A stretch of 64,000 nt of DNA from Rotaria socialis (taxonomy: Eukaryota > Rotifera > Eurotatoria > Philodinida > Philodinidae): the NCBI GenBank assembly GCA_905331475.1, contig CAJNYU010001144.1:59503-123502 (forward strand), written 5' to 3'. Position 1 is the first letter of the stretch; each line of letters opens with the position of its first letter. Below are positions 45,641-57,977 of the stretch, piece by piece. The position numbers were made by a program, and so were the translations under genes. The notes beneath the pieces are model-generated. The model saw only the letters and a list, made by a program, of their open reading frames with translations, was not told where the DNA came from and made no database searches.

Positions 45641-48600
45641 ATGTCAATTAACCAAGCACATTATCAGGGTGGTCTTTTACTTTATCAAGGCGAACAGTAA
45701 GGAGATCCAATCTTTTTTTTTATAAAATAGTTCATATTTTTGTTATTCTATAAATTCATTTTAGAATAGTAAATCATTCGAAAAATGTAACATTAACATT
45801 TGATGATACAAGTCGTCAATGTGGTGAAGCTTTTCGTGGAAAACATAAAGGAAAAGTGTTTGTGACAACACATCGAATGATCTTTCTTAGTGATGATCAA
45901 CGAGATCATTTACTTTCATTTGCTGTGGCCTTTATGTGTATGAAAAATCTGCGTGTTGAACAGCCAATATTTGGTGCAAATTATATTTCTGGTACTGCTG
46001 GTGCACATCCAAACGGTTAGTTTTTTAGTTTCTGAATGCAATATTCGTCTAGTTTAAAAAGAACATCTATATGTTGAAAATAGAAAAAGTTAGTAACAAA
46101 TCTTAATCGTCAAAAGTACCAGGAATTGTTTATGCTAGGTTTTGTTGCTTTTCCTACTCGAGTTTTTCTGAAGTTTACCGGAAAAACAGATTACATTGTT
46201 CTATAAATACAATGATGAGACATAGCATTTTCTATTGTTTGATATAAGAAGTACGACTTGTGAATAAGGAATGATCATCTATGGAGCCGATGGAGATTTT
46301 ATTACAATTCGAATGTTTTTCTCTCAAAATAACTCTGTCAACATTGTTCAAAGTTATGAATTAATTTAGAATAAGGAAATTGTATCGTATCTTCATCCTG
46401 ATATTTCGAAATCTCTAACTCGTTTGTTCAATATTAAATAACATGTACATTAGTTTAACTCTTAATGACTCATAGAAAATAAATTATCAGAATTACTTCT
46501 AAAAATATTAATGAATGAAAATTTTGTTCAACTAGATATTTATTTTGCATTCTAAAGATGTGTTCGCGCTCTAAATCAATGTTTACAAAAAAGAATAGCA
46601 TTATTTTCTTCAATATTCCCAACGACGACGATATCCATGAGGAGGTAAACGATGCTGAAAAGGTCGTCTAGGTCGATGATGACTGTGGTGATGGTGATGA
46701 TGAAAATTATGATCATCTTCATCGTGATCGTGATCATGTCGTCGAGGTGATTCTGCTGATGAAGCTCTCATTATTGTTGTTGCTGTTGTTGTGGATGTTT
46801 TTCTCGATTTCGATACTTGATATGTTGCTTCACATGCAAACCAACCATTTATCCTAGGTTTCGGATAACTAGGTAGTAAACTTCCATGTATTGAATCGTA
46901 GACATAAACAAAATCTCTTGTAAATATATAATGACGTTTAGCATACGTAAAACCCGATTGTATAAATTCATTTGGTGGTGGATTAAGTATTTCATCGATG
47001 TTATGAATTTCCAGCTCTCTATTGTGATCGAATTCATTCAAACGAAATGCTAAACGATTGCGTATTAAATAGATTGAGTTTCGATGTAATAAAGCTATGC
47101 GAGGGTTTTGCGGATAATTTTTACCATGCAATATATATGGTCCATCAAAAGACCAATGTGTTTTAAATTGCCACATAAGATAATTACGAAATAAATACGT
47201 ATAACCAATTGATGATCTAACACAAGCGGTTATGCTTGCATCAGTTAGCGATGGAAAACGTTCATTTATCAATGATGGTTGAGAATCCCATGAGCGTTTT
47301 TTTCTTGCTTGATATCTCCATACTTGATTATCTTTAAATAAATAAAGTTCACCGTCGGGACCTTCGCAACCTGTTTGAAATTCCTCTGCACACCAATTAT
47401 CAATTGGTAATATATCCGAAGAATATGTTGATGTGATGAATGATGATGATGATGATGATGATGACAAAGTTGTTTTAGGTTGTTTGGGTGGTATAGACTT
47501 TATTTCTGGTTTGCCATAGAGTGTTTGTATACCTTCTTGATCATCACTGGATAATTCATAAGTTGAATTGAACTGTTGATACATCGGATACATAAGTGAT
47601 CCTTGTTCAAATGAATGTGATAAACCAAGTGCATGACCTATTTCATGTGCAGCAACAAGTCTCAATGTATACAATTGATCATCATCTTTATATTCATCTG
47701 TGAAATCATCATCGTCATCAAAATGAATATCACCAGCAGTTGGATAAAATGCATGTGCTAATGTGGAACCAGGTCCATCGAATGGATATCCATCACCATG
47801 ATCTTTTGCTTGAAATTTTATTTTCAAATCCGCTTCTTGTTTTGTTTCAACCATCTCGAATGTTAGTCCTGAATGCTTTTGCCAATCATAAAACGATTGA
47901 TTTATTACACGTAGAATATGATTTTTTGATGTAATATACTTTTGTTGCTCAGGATATCTTACAATATACCATTTTAAATGTCTTTTTGACCAGATATGTG
48001 TCGGTTTCGAAGAACTTTCAGCGACTTTAGTTTTTCCCGATCGTCCTTGTACATGCGTAGAAAAAGATTCACTTTTATCAACATCAACTGGGTGTCCAAT
48101 CGAATCATAAGTACCCAGATCAGGATTTCCACATCGAGCTTTTTGCATGAGATATTTTGTTCGTTCATCAAGTTGCCCTGTTTCCTATGATTGAGTGAAT
48201 ATGAATTATTACATAATTTGATGAAAAATGAACTTACAGGTAATTTGTAAAGACGTTGAAACTTACGAATTCCTTCTGTATATGAAGATCGAGTAATTAC
48301 AGAAAAAAGTCGACGACCTTCAACTTTTGGTGTATAACCAAATTGTTGCAAGTATCGATAATAATCTTGTTCAAATCCTTGTTCACTTGTCAATTGAATA
48401 TTAATAATAATAGTAATAAAACATAGGAATACGTATTCTATTCGTTGTTTAGTAATCATAGTTAAATTTTCTATTTTTCTTTTCGTTGTTGTTTCATCAT
48501 ACATACATATATATACATACATATCGTTTAATCAATTAATTGATAAGAACATGTGCTATGATTGACATTTGCTTTTTTTTGTGTTTAGGTGGATTTCAAG

Positions 48601-50051
48601 GCGAAGTTAAGTTTCAATTAACGTACTCGTCGGGTGGTGCTATTGATGCTAGTAAAGCATTACGTGAGGTCAACAGTATTTGTGAGTTATTTATCTTATG
48701 GTAATGATAAACTTCATTGATTATGTTGTTGTTGCTTTTTGTTACAGTTCACCGACACCCTCAAGCAGCACCACCGTAAATTACAATTTTTTCCCTTATT
48801 TCAATACAAGTATCTTAATTGAATTATTCTAGATCTTATGGCATTGCTACAGCTAATTTATATGAACCACCACCGCCATCATATCAAGCAGCACAAGCGT
48901 CGAGTAATAATTATGCTGGTAAATTATATTTGAAATAGGATATCTTTTAGTTTCGATATGACCACTTGAGTTTTTTTTGAATTTCAATGAAATTCATGAT
49001 TATAGTATGTGTTGATAACATTTAGTCGAGTCAAGCCATAATAGGTATGCACGAAGGGCGCTTGGTACAGTAGATTAATAAGATCACTTGATCTCACACG
49101 TGCATATTTACCCTTACACAGAACAGCTTCATATCTATATGTATTAGTCATGCTCGGTTTCAAATCTGGCGAAAAAAAGAAGAATGATATGATAGTAAAA
49201 CAGATCAGATAAATATAGTGTCAAATAATTCATAACCAGATTATTAATTTTGTAATTCAAGTATTCATATCTAGATTATGTGTGTTGTATTTATTATATC
49301 CGTAGGAATATAAATAGTGTCGATTTAGACCATAAGTCGTAGCGCTAAAAGTAATCTAAGAGAAGTATGTCATCGAGTATATTACTTCAAGTAAAAAGGC
49401 GTATATTCAAAATAATCTTCCTGTGACGATTACTGAAAAACACTAAACATTTCTTGTACATCGTTAAATAAGGCTTAATGAGTAATGTCTATGACGCAAA
49501 AATTCGCATCAATAGTTTTAAAAGAAGCTGAAAAACGAAAAAGTTTCGAATTAGAAAGAACTATTAATAAGTCAGTTGCATAAATTATTTTTAATATTCA
49601 ATTTTAAACGCTACAAGAGAAACTGTCGATGAAATAAGATTGACGTTTATCTATTTGTCTGAATTTAGAAACAACGATGTATGTATCCCCGGCACAAGCA
49701 CCATATGAAGGAGTCTATCAAAGACAACCAACAGGCCTTCCAAAGGCTGAATTCATTCCTCAATACCCTGAAATGCCAACAGCTCCACCGGCACAAGGAA
49801 ATAATTCGAATATGTATCCTCAAATTCCAAATGGATATCAAGCACCAATGCAATATCCACCTCAACCAGCTTATCAAGATAATAGCTATGGTGGCCAAAT
49901 GTATGTTCCACAGATGAATCAACAACAAGTATGACATACTATTACTGCTTAGAAACTTTCTCACTCGTTTCCTTGATTATTCTAGTATTTTCAAACACCA
50001 CCATCATACGAGCAATCTCAACAAGAAATTCAACAGAAAAAACGGGACTAA
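45641..50051 (+). CDS. WBP2: WW domain-binding protein 2
   Basis: Seven exons (45641-45696, 45765-46015, 48589-48681, 48748-48775, 48833-48918, 49669-49928, 49986-50051) join in phase to 279 residues; human WBP2 has 261. The PH-GRAM domain shows VTLTFDD, GEAFRGKHKGKVFVTTHRMIFLS and VEQPIFGANYISGT, then GGFQGEVKFQLTYSSGGAID. The Pro/Tyr/Gln-rich tail has two PPSY motifs (PPPPSYQ, TPPSYEQ) that would bind WW domains such as those of YAP/TAZ and Nedd4-type ligases. Exon 4 is a 28 bp microexon. Intron 2 (46016-48588) encloses a complete gene on the other strand; intron 5 (48919-49668) is 750 bp. Confidence 0.95.
46610..48459 (-). CDS. Matrix metalloproteinase with hemopexin domain, nested in WBP2 intron 2
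   Basis: Two exons (48238-48459, 46610-48184) give 598 residues. Signal peptide (FLCFITIIINIQL), peptidoglycan-binding-like prodomain (YYRYLQQFGYTPK), cysteine switch ARCGNPD (Cys92; usual form PRCGVPD), a catalytic domain with zinc site HEIGHALGLSH (about 254-264) and Met-turn SLMYPMY, a linker with poly-Ser, then hemopexin repeats (GELYLFKDNQVWRYQ, YTYLFRNYLMWQF). An Asp-rich insert (FDDDDDFTDEY) sits before the zinc helix. The C-terminal tail is His/Asp/Arg-rich, including six consecutive His. MMPs remodel extracellular matrix and are kept latent by the cysteine switch. No canonical furin site is evident. Start 48459 is chosen because the signal peptide follows directly. Confidence 0.93.
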
Positions 50052-50268
50052 AAATAATAGACCTGATTTTCATGTACATTCGCTTTTTTTCCTGATATAT
50101 TTAAATATTTCTTTTATCAATACTTTGTGTTTCTCTTTGGTTGTCTGCTTTTAATCACTAAAAAAAACCACGCATCATCTTTATATATAATCAAGATCGA
50201 TTCTTATATATATTATTGCTTTTCTTTTGTGCAATAATTAATGCATATGTGGAATGATTATTTTTCTT

Positions 50269-50270
50269 AG
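50269..50270 (+). other. Acceptor AG directly abutting the DPP ATG
   Basis: TATTTTTCTTAG followed at once by ATG, 218 bases after the WBP2 stop. Candidate spliced-leader site, or the start of a downstream exon if a 5' exon exists. Confidence 0.5.
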
Positions 50271-53200
50271 ATGCCCTATAGACGAATCACGAGCTTGGAC
50301 GTGGCATCACTTCCACAGCCTGGTTATAATCTAGCTGAATTGATACATTTTAGTCCTGATGATAATTTATTAACTTATCTTCGTTCACCAAGCCAATTAG
50401 CAAGCAGACGATTGTATGCATATGATCTTCGAACTGACAAAGAATTTCTTTATACCGAACCGGAAAAAGATGATGATACTATGGAAAATAATCTTTCACA
50501 CGAAGAAAAACTTCGACTTGAAGTAGGTGTGTTTTTCTTTTATCCAGAAAGAAAGAATGATTGATTATATTTTTAGTAGAAGTCAATCTTTTAAATTATC
50601 ATTTCGATTTTTTTCCAAAAAAAAAATAATCAATTGAGAAGAGTATAAAATGAGCTCATATGAATTCAAGAGAAATTTTTCGTTTTCTTAATTGTAATTC
50701 TAAAAATTGAATCTATCTAGATAAATATTATATATTAAATAACAAGTACATGAGAAAAAATTCATTATGAACAAAAGCAAACTGTTCGATTGTATATCCA
50801 GAATATTGAAATATAGCATTTTTTTTGTTTTTCATTTTAGCGTCAACGTCTCTTGATGACTGGCGTAATTCGTTACCAATGGTCAAGAAATAAAACTCAA
50901 TCATTAATGCTCATCACTATCGCTGGTGATCTTTATATGTATGATAGAAAACAACTTCGTCTTTTAGTCAGTGGATTTCATCAAGCATCTATTACTGATC
51001 CTAAATTATCACCGGATGGAAAATTAGTTGCTTATATTCAAGACTGTGAACTTTATTGTATATCAACAGTATCATCAGTACCTTCAGCAAAACCACGCCA
51101 ATTAACATTTGATGCTCGTGGCCGTCCAAATAAAACCAATGGTATGGCAGATTTTATAGCTCAAGAAGAAATGGATCGCAATGATGGTTATTGGTGGTCA
51201 GATGATTCGAATTATATTGCATTTACTCAAGTTGACGAGTCCAATGTACCAGCTTTTCGCATATCACATTCCGGTTCGGACGATCCTGATCATGTAAAAA
51301 AAGAAAAGAAAAATATTCAAGTTAATAAGAAAAAGAAAATTCGTATTTCATTTTCAATATTCTAGATTGAAGAACATCGATATCCTTTTGCCGGTAAAGT
51401 CAATGTTCAAGTATCAATTGGTATTATTGATCTAAAAAATGACAATGATAGAAAACAACCTACTATATATTGGGTTGATTTAAGCGAATTTGACGATTAT
51501 TATATAGCACGTGTTGATTTCTTTCCTGATAATAGTGTGGCAATACAAATAGAAAATCGTCAACAAACTAATTTAAAATTATTTCAATATGATTTTATTA
51601 ATAAAAAAACATTAAAATTATTAATTGAAGATACGAGTCAAATATGGATTAATTTGCATGATTTATTTTATACATTGAAATTAACGCCAACACAATTTAT
51701 ATGGGGTAGTGAACGAAGTGGTTTTATGCATTTAGAAGTACATGATTATAATACTGGAAATTTAATAAAAACTTTAACAAATGGAAATTGGGTTGTACAA
51801 CGTATTGCTGCTATTGATGAAACCAATTCAATAATTTATTTTCTAGCTAATCGTGAAACACCACTTGAAATTCATCTGTACAGTGTTAATTATAATGATG
51901 CAACATCAAAAATAGAACGTATAACACAAGAATCTGGTTGTCATACAGTTTATTGTTTTAATCAAACGTATCAATATTGTATCACGCAATGGAGTTCAAT
52001 AGAACAATATCCATTAATAAGAATGTTGGATGTTAAAAAGAAAGAAATCGTCAATACCTTAGATCATTTACAGCGAGATCGAATGCAAATAATGGAACAA
52101 TTTAATTTTGTTAAACCAAAATTATTCTCAATATTAAATAGAAATAATGATACACTCTATTGTGCACTTTATACACCAGATAATGAACAACAAATATATC
52201 AAACGCCGTATCCAACACTTGTATCAGTTTATGGTGGACCACATCTTCAACGGTATGAGAATGAAGTACCATATGAAGGAATTAATTATAAATTTTTAAA
52301 AATACGATTCAAATTTTGTCTATATTTGACTAATAAGTTTCGCGCTCGTTAATCGATTTAAACTCTTGGTACTTGTTTTCGAGTGTCTCAAACTGAGAAC
52401 AAAACTCAGCTCGCTGGCTTATACTGTCACCAACAGATGGAGCTCAGGCTGTGCAAAAAAAAAGAATCGTATCGAACAGAGAAATGTACTAAGAGAAGAA
52501 ACGAAAAATAATCATAAATTCATTTTGTACTGTATGAACTATCCTATTGAATAATGTATATTTCTTGTTTCTCTCTTCATTTCTATTCGTATAGAAAGAT
52601 ACTTTCTAAGGAAAATATAATTCATAGAGAAAATCTAATTCTAAGTAAATTAATTATTTGATAATAAAACAAACGATGGTTTTCTAAAATTTCGACTTGA
52701 ACTTACTTCGTAGTTCAGTTAAAGAGTCTGTTAAAATAGATAGTATCTTGAGAGTTCATCTTATTTGAGTTTTTTTTTTAGTGCATGAAATCTAAACGAA
52801 AAAATCATTTCGAACGCATACTGAAAAGGGTCGACTGTAGCTATTTTAAAAATACTGTGCAGATGTAATATCTCTCTAACAAATAGTAGAGAACACGAAC
52901 TCTATTTAGAATATTCATAGTCTACTGCAGTCTTATAATTCGATTCAACAATGATTTACTAGTCGACTGATTAACTGTGCCAGAAATTATTTTGAACTAC
53001 TTAGAAGTTTTCAAACGAAACTCAAATCTACATATTTCTTATTTGCTAGTGTCACCAATTCGTGGTCAATTCGAAGTGATATGCGCTGTCAACGTTTAGT
53101 TGAATCTGGTTATGTTGTACTGAGCTTAGATAATCGTGGTAGTTCAAATCGTGGTGTAGCATTTGAAAGTCCGATTAAACATGATATGGGACATATAGAA

Positions 53201-53737
53201 TTAAATGATCAGATTGATGGTGTACAGTATCTTATTAAACAAGGTATTACTGATGAAACACGTGTCGGTATATATGGTTGGTCGTACGGAGGATATTTGT
53301 CTGCAATGGCATTGGTCCGTGCAAGTAATATTTTTAAATTAGGTATTGCCGGTGCACCAGTGACCCATTGGGATGGGTAAGATTAAAAACCAAAGTAAAA
53401 CCACTATTAATTTAAAATGTGTTCTTTTACTTTTAGATATGATACTCATTATACTGAAAGATATATGGGTACACCAGAAGAGAACCCACATGGGTATAAA
53501 GTTTCAAGTGTAATTCATTATGTAAATAATTTAAAAGGACATTTGATGATTATTCATGGTTTAATCGATGAAAATGTTCATTTTCGTCATTCAGCCCGTT
53601 TGATAAACGCGCTCACTCGAGCTAATAAGTCATATGAGCTAGTTCTATTTCCAGATGAGCGGCACATGCCAAGAAAATTTGATGAACGCATCTATATGGA
53701 AGAACGTGTGTTCGAATTTATTCGAAAATATTTATAA
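50271..53737 (+). CDS. Dipeptidyl peptidase of the DPP8/9 type (S9B)
   Basis: Five exons (50271-50522, 50841-51293, 51366-52252, 53050-53376, 53437-53737) give 739 residues; human DPP8/9 are about 860-890. N-terminal beta-propeller with [10 protein letters not shown] and the substrate-binding Glu pair in [13 protein letters not shown] (about 193-194), then HRYPFAG. The alpha/beta hydrolase part has [17 protein letters not shown], the nucleophile GWSYGGY (Ser about 609), Asp in GLIDENVHF (about 684) and His in DERHMPR (about 716). The enzyme cleaves X-Pro dipeptides; DPP8/9 are cytosolic and no signal or anchor is seen here either. It lacks roughly 100 N-terminal residues of the human forms. 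An alternative donor in exon 2 (at 51321) would add nine Lys-rich residues. Intron 3 is 797 bp. Confidence 0.92.
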
Positions 53738-54027
53738 TTAGATTAGCTTTATTATTTTTTTTCTTTTTGTATTTTAACCCGATTGTCTTTCTGTATATAT
53801 ATATATAGATTATTGCGAATGAATTTTTAAGAAATAATTCGGACAAAGCAGTTTTTTTTTCTTTTTCATAATTATTATACTTCTATGTATAGTTGAATAA
53901 AATAGCACGGTGAATCCTCTTCCCTATGGTCGTAAATTGTAGACATAGTTTGTTCTTATGTTCTTTTGCCTTTTTAAGATCTCATCGTTTTCCACTAGTT
54001 ATCTATTTCGAAAAGAAGAAAATAAAA

Positions 54028-57000
54028 ATGAAATTAAGAACACAAGATACAATGACCGTTAATGTTGAACCCGAAATTGGAATTGATGAGATAAAAAATG
54101 GTAATAAAATTATTTCATCGAATTTACATATAAGTGATGCTGACAAAGAAAAAGGAAATTATAAAAATTTCAGTATTTCGAAGCGAACAATTAAAAAACT
54201 TCAAAGTAAAGTAAAACTTTAATAGAAAAATTTTCAATATAAAAAACCTATTTATTATTTATTTTTCAGGTCGTAATGTTGAAATTCTTTTTCCTGTTCA
54301 AGCAGACAGTTACAATCATATTTTTGCTGGAAAAGATTGCTTAGTTCAAGCATATACTGGCACCGGAAAAACATTAGCCTTTACAATTCCTATTGTTGAA
54401 CTCATTCAAAATGATACATCAGTGAAGTTAATACGTGGACGAGCACCGCGCGCTCTTGTTTTAGCACCAACAAGAGAATTAAGTAAGTCTTGATAGTAAA
54501 CTATGATGCGAAAATCTTAGGGCAAAATATTTACTTCATATTTTTGGATATTTGAAAGCAATTTGTAAGAATTAGAATTTTTCACTCTTGCTTAGTCGAT
54601 AATGTAAAATTTCCATCTGAAATAAGACTGACCAATTATTATAAAAATTATTCGAAATGGTGGTTACACAGAAAATTATTTTTTCCTCACTCTCTAGGGA
54701 ACCAAAATATGACCGACCATCTTGTCACTATAAAATACAAAAAGTTCCTTTTAGACGACACTGACAGCAATGTGAATAAACTTCCGAACGAGATCAGTAT
54801 TGTAGAGTTGCTTACGCTTTCCATTACTTTCTTTTGAGAATAATGGTTATCATGATATACGAGCCAATAAATGCACCTATGTGTGAAAAAATGAGCGAAT
54901 ATTATGTCTAGAGCTTTACTCGCCAGAAAATCTAGAAAACAGATACAATTGAATTATTTTTTATATTTTCTAGCTAATCAAATTTCTGAAGATTTTCAAT
55001 CGATTGTTAGCGATCTATCTATTGTAACAATCTATGGTGGGAAAAAATATGACGATCAAGAAAAAGGGATCCGTAATGGATGTGATATTCTTGTTGCAAC
55101 ACCTGGTCGATTGAAAGATATTGTTGATAAAGGCAGACTTGATTTAACTAAAATAAAATATGTGGTTCTCGATGAAGTTGATCGAATGCTCGATATGGGT
55201 TTCATTGATGATGTTGAAGAAATTCTTGGTCATATGTTTACAGCAGGTAATTATTGTTGTTATTATTATTATTATTAAAAGAAAAGCAAATTTGAAATAT
55301 TAATCTATGTTTGAATATATGCATAGGTCGAGAAACAAAACCGCAGTTTGTTGTTTTTTCTGCAACAATGCCAGATTGGGTTTATAAAACAACGAAAAAA
55401 TACATGTCTAAAGACTTTGTTACCATTGATTTAGTCAAAGGAAATATGCAGAAAACTGCTGCTAATGTTGAAGTAAGTGTTTTTTTTTCTTCTTAAATAT
55501 CTTTATCGCTTTTTTGATTTAGCATTTAGCTGTACCATGTGCTTATCAAGATCGAGCTGGTGTCATCAATTCTGTTGTTCAAATCTATTCTAGTAGTACT
55601 CTAGATGGTCGTGCAATTGTTTTTTGTGAAACGAAAAAAGAAGCTGATGAACTTTCAGTTAGTCACGATATTAAAGCTGAAGCACACGTACTTCATGGTG
55701 ATATCCCACAAGATAAACGTGAACTTGTTCTAAGAGTAGACTCACAAAAGTTTGTCTATTGAAAAATAAAATATATCTTTATTTAATTAGAAATTTCGTG
55801 AAGGAAAATATCGTTTATTAATTACAACCGATGTTGCTGCTCGTGGTCTTGATATTCCTGAAGTCGATCTTGTTATCGTAACAGCTCCACCAAAAGTAAG
55901 AATATACGAATATAGTTTTTTCTTTTTCTTATGTTACTAAAAACATTTGATCAATTATTTAGGATGTTGAATCCTATATTCATCGATCGGGTCGTACAGG
56001 TCGAGCTGGTGCTCAAGGTAAATGTATTTGTTTATATAAATCAACTCAAATACGTGATCTCAGACGAGTCGAAATAGAAGCAGTAAGTATAAATTTCTTA
56101 GTACATATATTTTAGCGGCAGTCTTGATTAAAAACAAATAACTGATATATACTTTTCTTCAATCTTTAACTTTCAAATCGCATCTAAACAATGATTTTAG
56201 TAGTGATATCTCGTAAAACTAATGTAGTTTGTAGATATGTTCGGAGAGAATAGTTTTAAAAACGACCGCCTTAAATCCCAGAAAACAAAGATTTGTGGCC
56301 ACTACTAGACCTTCGTATTTACACAACTATAAATATAATCAAATATTGAAAAAATATTTTTTAAATAACCTTATAATAATGTTCGTTTTGATGAAATCAT
56401 TGTAAATTATACAGAAAATGCGTAATAGATACCGTAACTCAGAACTTGAAAAAGGATACTATTTAAAAATAATATTTATATTGGCTTTGACTTTGAACAC
56501 TTAAAAATGGCTAATTTCCGCTTATTCAAAAATGTTCCTATGATAAACCATGAATGAAACTACTCTATGCCATGTACTTGATACTATTATTTAAACCACT
56601 GTTTGTTTAGACTTGAGCTTCAATTATGGATATTGTAGAAAACAACCTTGAAAATATATTGATAAACATTACATTATTTGTATGATTTAGGGTATTACAT
56701 TTACTCGCATCGAACAACCACGAACAGAAGATGTACTGAGTGCATCATCAGCGGACGCAGCTAAGTAATGTATTTCAATAGCAATTTTTATTTTCTGATT
56801 TCCCTCTCTGTTTTATAGAGCGCTTGACAGTGTAACTGATGCAGCCAAAGCTCACTTTCGTGAAGCAGCCGAAAAAATTCTCAAAACATTTGATGCAGTT
56901 GATGCTCTATCAGCTGCATTGGCTTGCATATCCGGCACAACAAATATTGTTCCTCGATCTTTATTTTCAAAAAAAGAAGTATGATAAAGAATTTTATCTA

Positions 57001-57977
57001 TGCGAAATATTCATTTTTTTTATTTATTAGAATTATACAACATATATGTTAACAGTTACAGATGAATTAAAAGGTCCCGGATTAGTATTTACAATGTTGC
57101 GCAAATGTTTTGGAGAGGATTTTGATGCCAAAGCTAATTGCTCACAAGTCGCATTTACGAAAGATTATAGAGTATGTATTAAAATTTTGAGATAGAAAAC
57201 AAAAAACGACTTTATATAATCATTTTTTTAATTAGAGTGCAGTATTTGATATACCCAGTGAACTTGATGAAAAATTACAAGGTTATTGGAAAGATAGTCC
57301 AAGAATTCAGATGAAACCTATTCAAGAATTGCCACAACTTGATGAGACATCAAGAAATGGTGGTAGAAGTTTTTCTCGTGGTTCATATGGATCATCACGT
57401 GGTGGCAGCTATGGTGGCAATAGAAACTCCGATCGATCGAGTAAGAATAATGATTAATCTTTCTACAACTGATTTCATCTATGTTATTTTCTATATTTTA
57501 GATGGATGTTTTAAATGTGGTAAAGATGGTCATAAATCATTCGAATGTACGGAAGCAAAAAAATCCGGTGGTCGTGACCAATCAAGTAAGTTTCTAACTA
57601 GTGATAAAAATTTAGAAAATAAAATATATCTATATTCAGATGGCGGTTGTTTTAACTGTGGTAAAGATGGTCATAAGTCATTCGAATGTACGGAAGCGAA
57701 AAAAACTGGTGGTCGTGACCAATCAAGTAAGTTTCTAACTAGTGATAAAAATCTAGAAAATAAAACATATCTATATTCAGATGGCGGTTGCTTCAACTGT
57801 GGAAAAGATGGCCATAAATCATTCGACTGTCCTGAACCTAAAAAAGGACGATCGTCAACATTTTCCGGTGCTCGTGGTGGCGGTATGAAACGTAGCTTCA
57901 CTAGTAATCAAGAAAACGGTCATAGTAATGGTGGAATGACAAGTAAGAAAATTAAATTTAACGACGACGATGATTAG
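54028..57977 (+). CDS. DDX21/DDX50-like DEAD-box RNA helicase with three zinc knuckles
   Basis: Fourteen exons (54028-54205, 54270-54482, 54974-55246, 55327-55472, 55523-55735, 55791-55895, 55963-56082, 56691-56764, 56819-56978, 57031-57171, 57236-57440, 57502-57585, 57640-57726, 57781-57977) join in phase to 731 residues. Helicase motifs: TGTGKT, PTREL, TPGR, DEVD (as in DDX21, instead of DEAD), [23 protein letters not shown] domain follows at about 416-545 ([30 protein letters not shown]), which ties it to DDX21/DDX50, nucleolar helicases in rRNA processing and transcription. The tail is RGG/Ser-rich with three CX2CX4HX4C knuckles ([14 protein letters not shown] and two near copies), not a feature of vertebrate DDX21. 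Introns of 491 and 607 bp interrupt the helicase core. AATAAA occurs near 58155. Confidence 0.93.
57502..57840 (+). repeat. Tandemly duplicated zinc-knuckle exon plus intron
   Basis: Three units spaced about 140 bp. Units 1-2 and 2-3 share both the knuckle exon and a nearly identical 54 bp intron (57586-57639 and 57727-57780). Confidence 0.9.

Noticed and set aside
49665..49964. Minus-strand frame of 99 codons
   Set aside because: Antisense of the WBP2 proline-rich exon, which joins in phase with its neighbours and carries PPSY.
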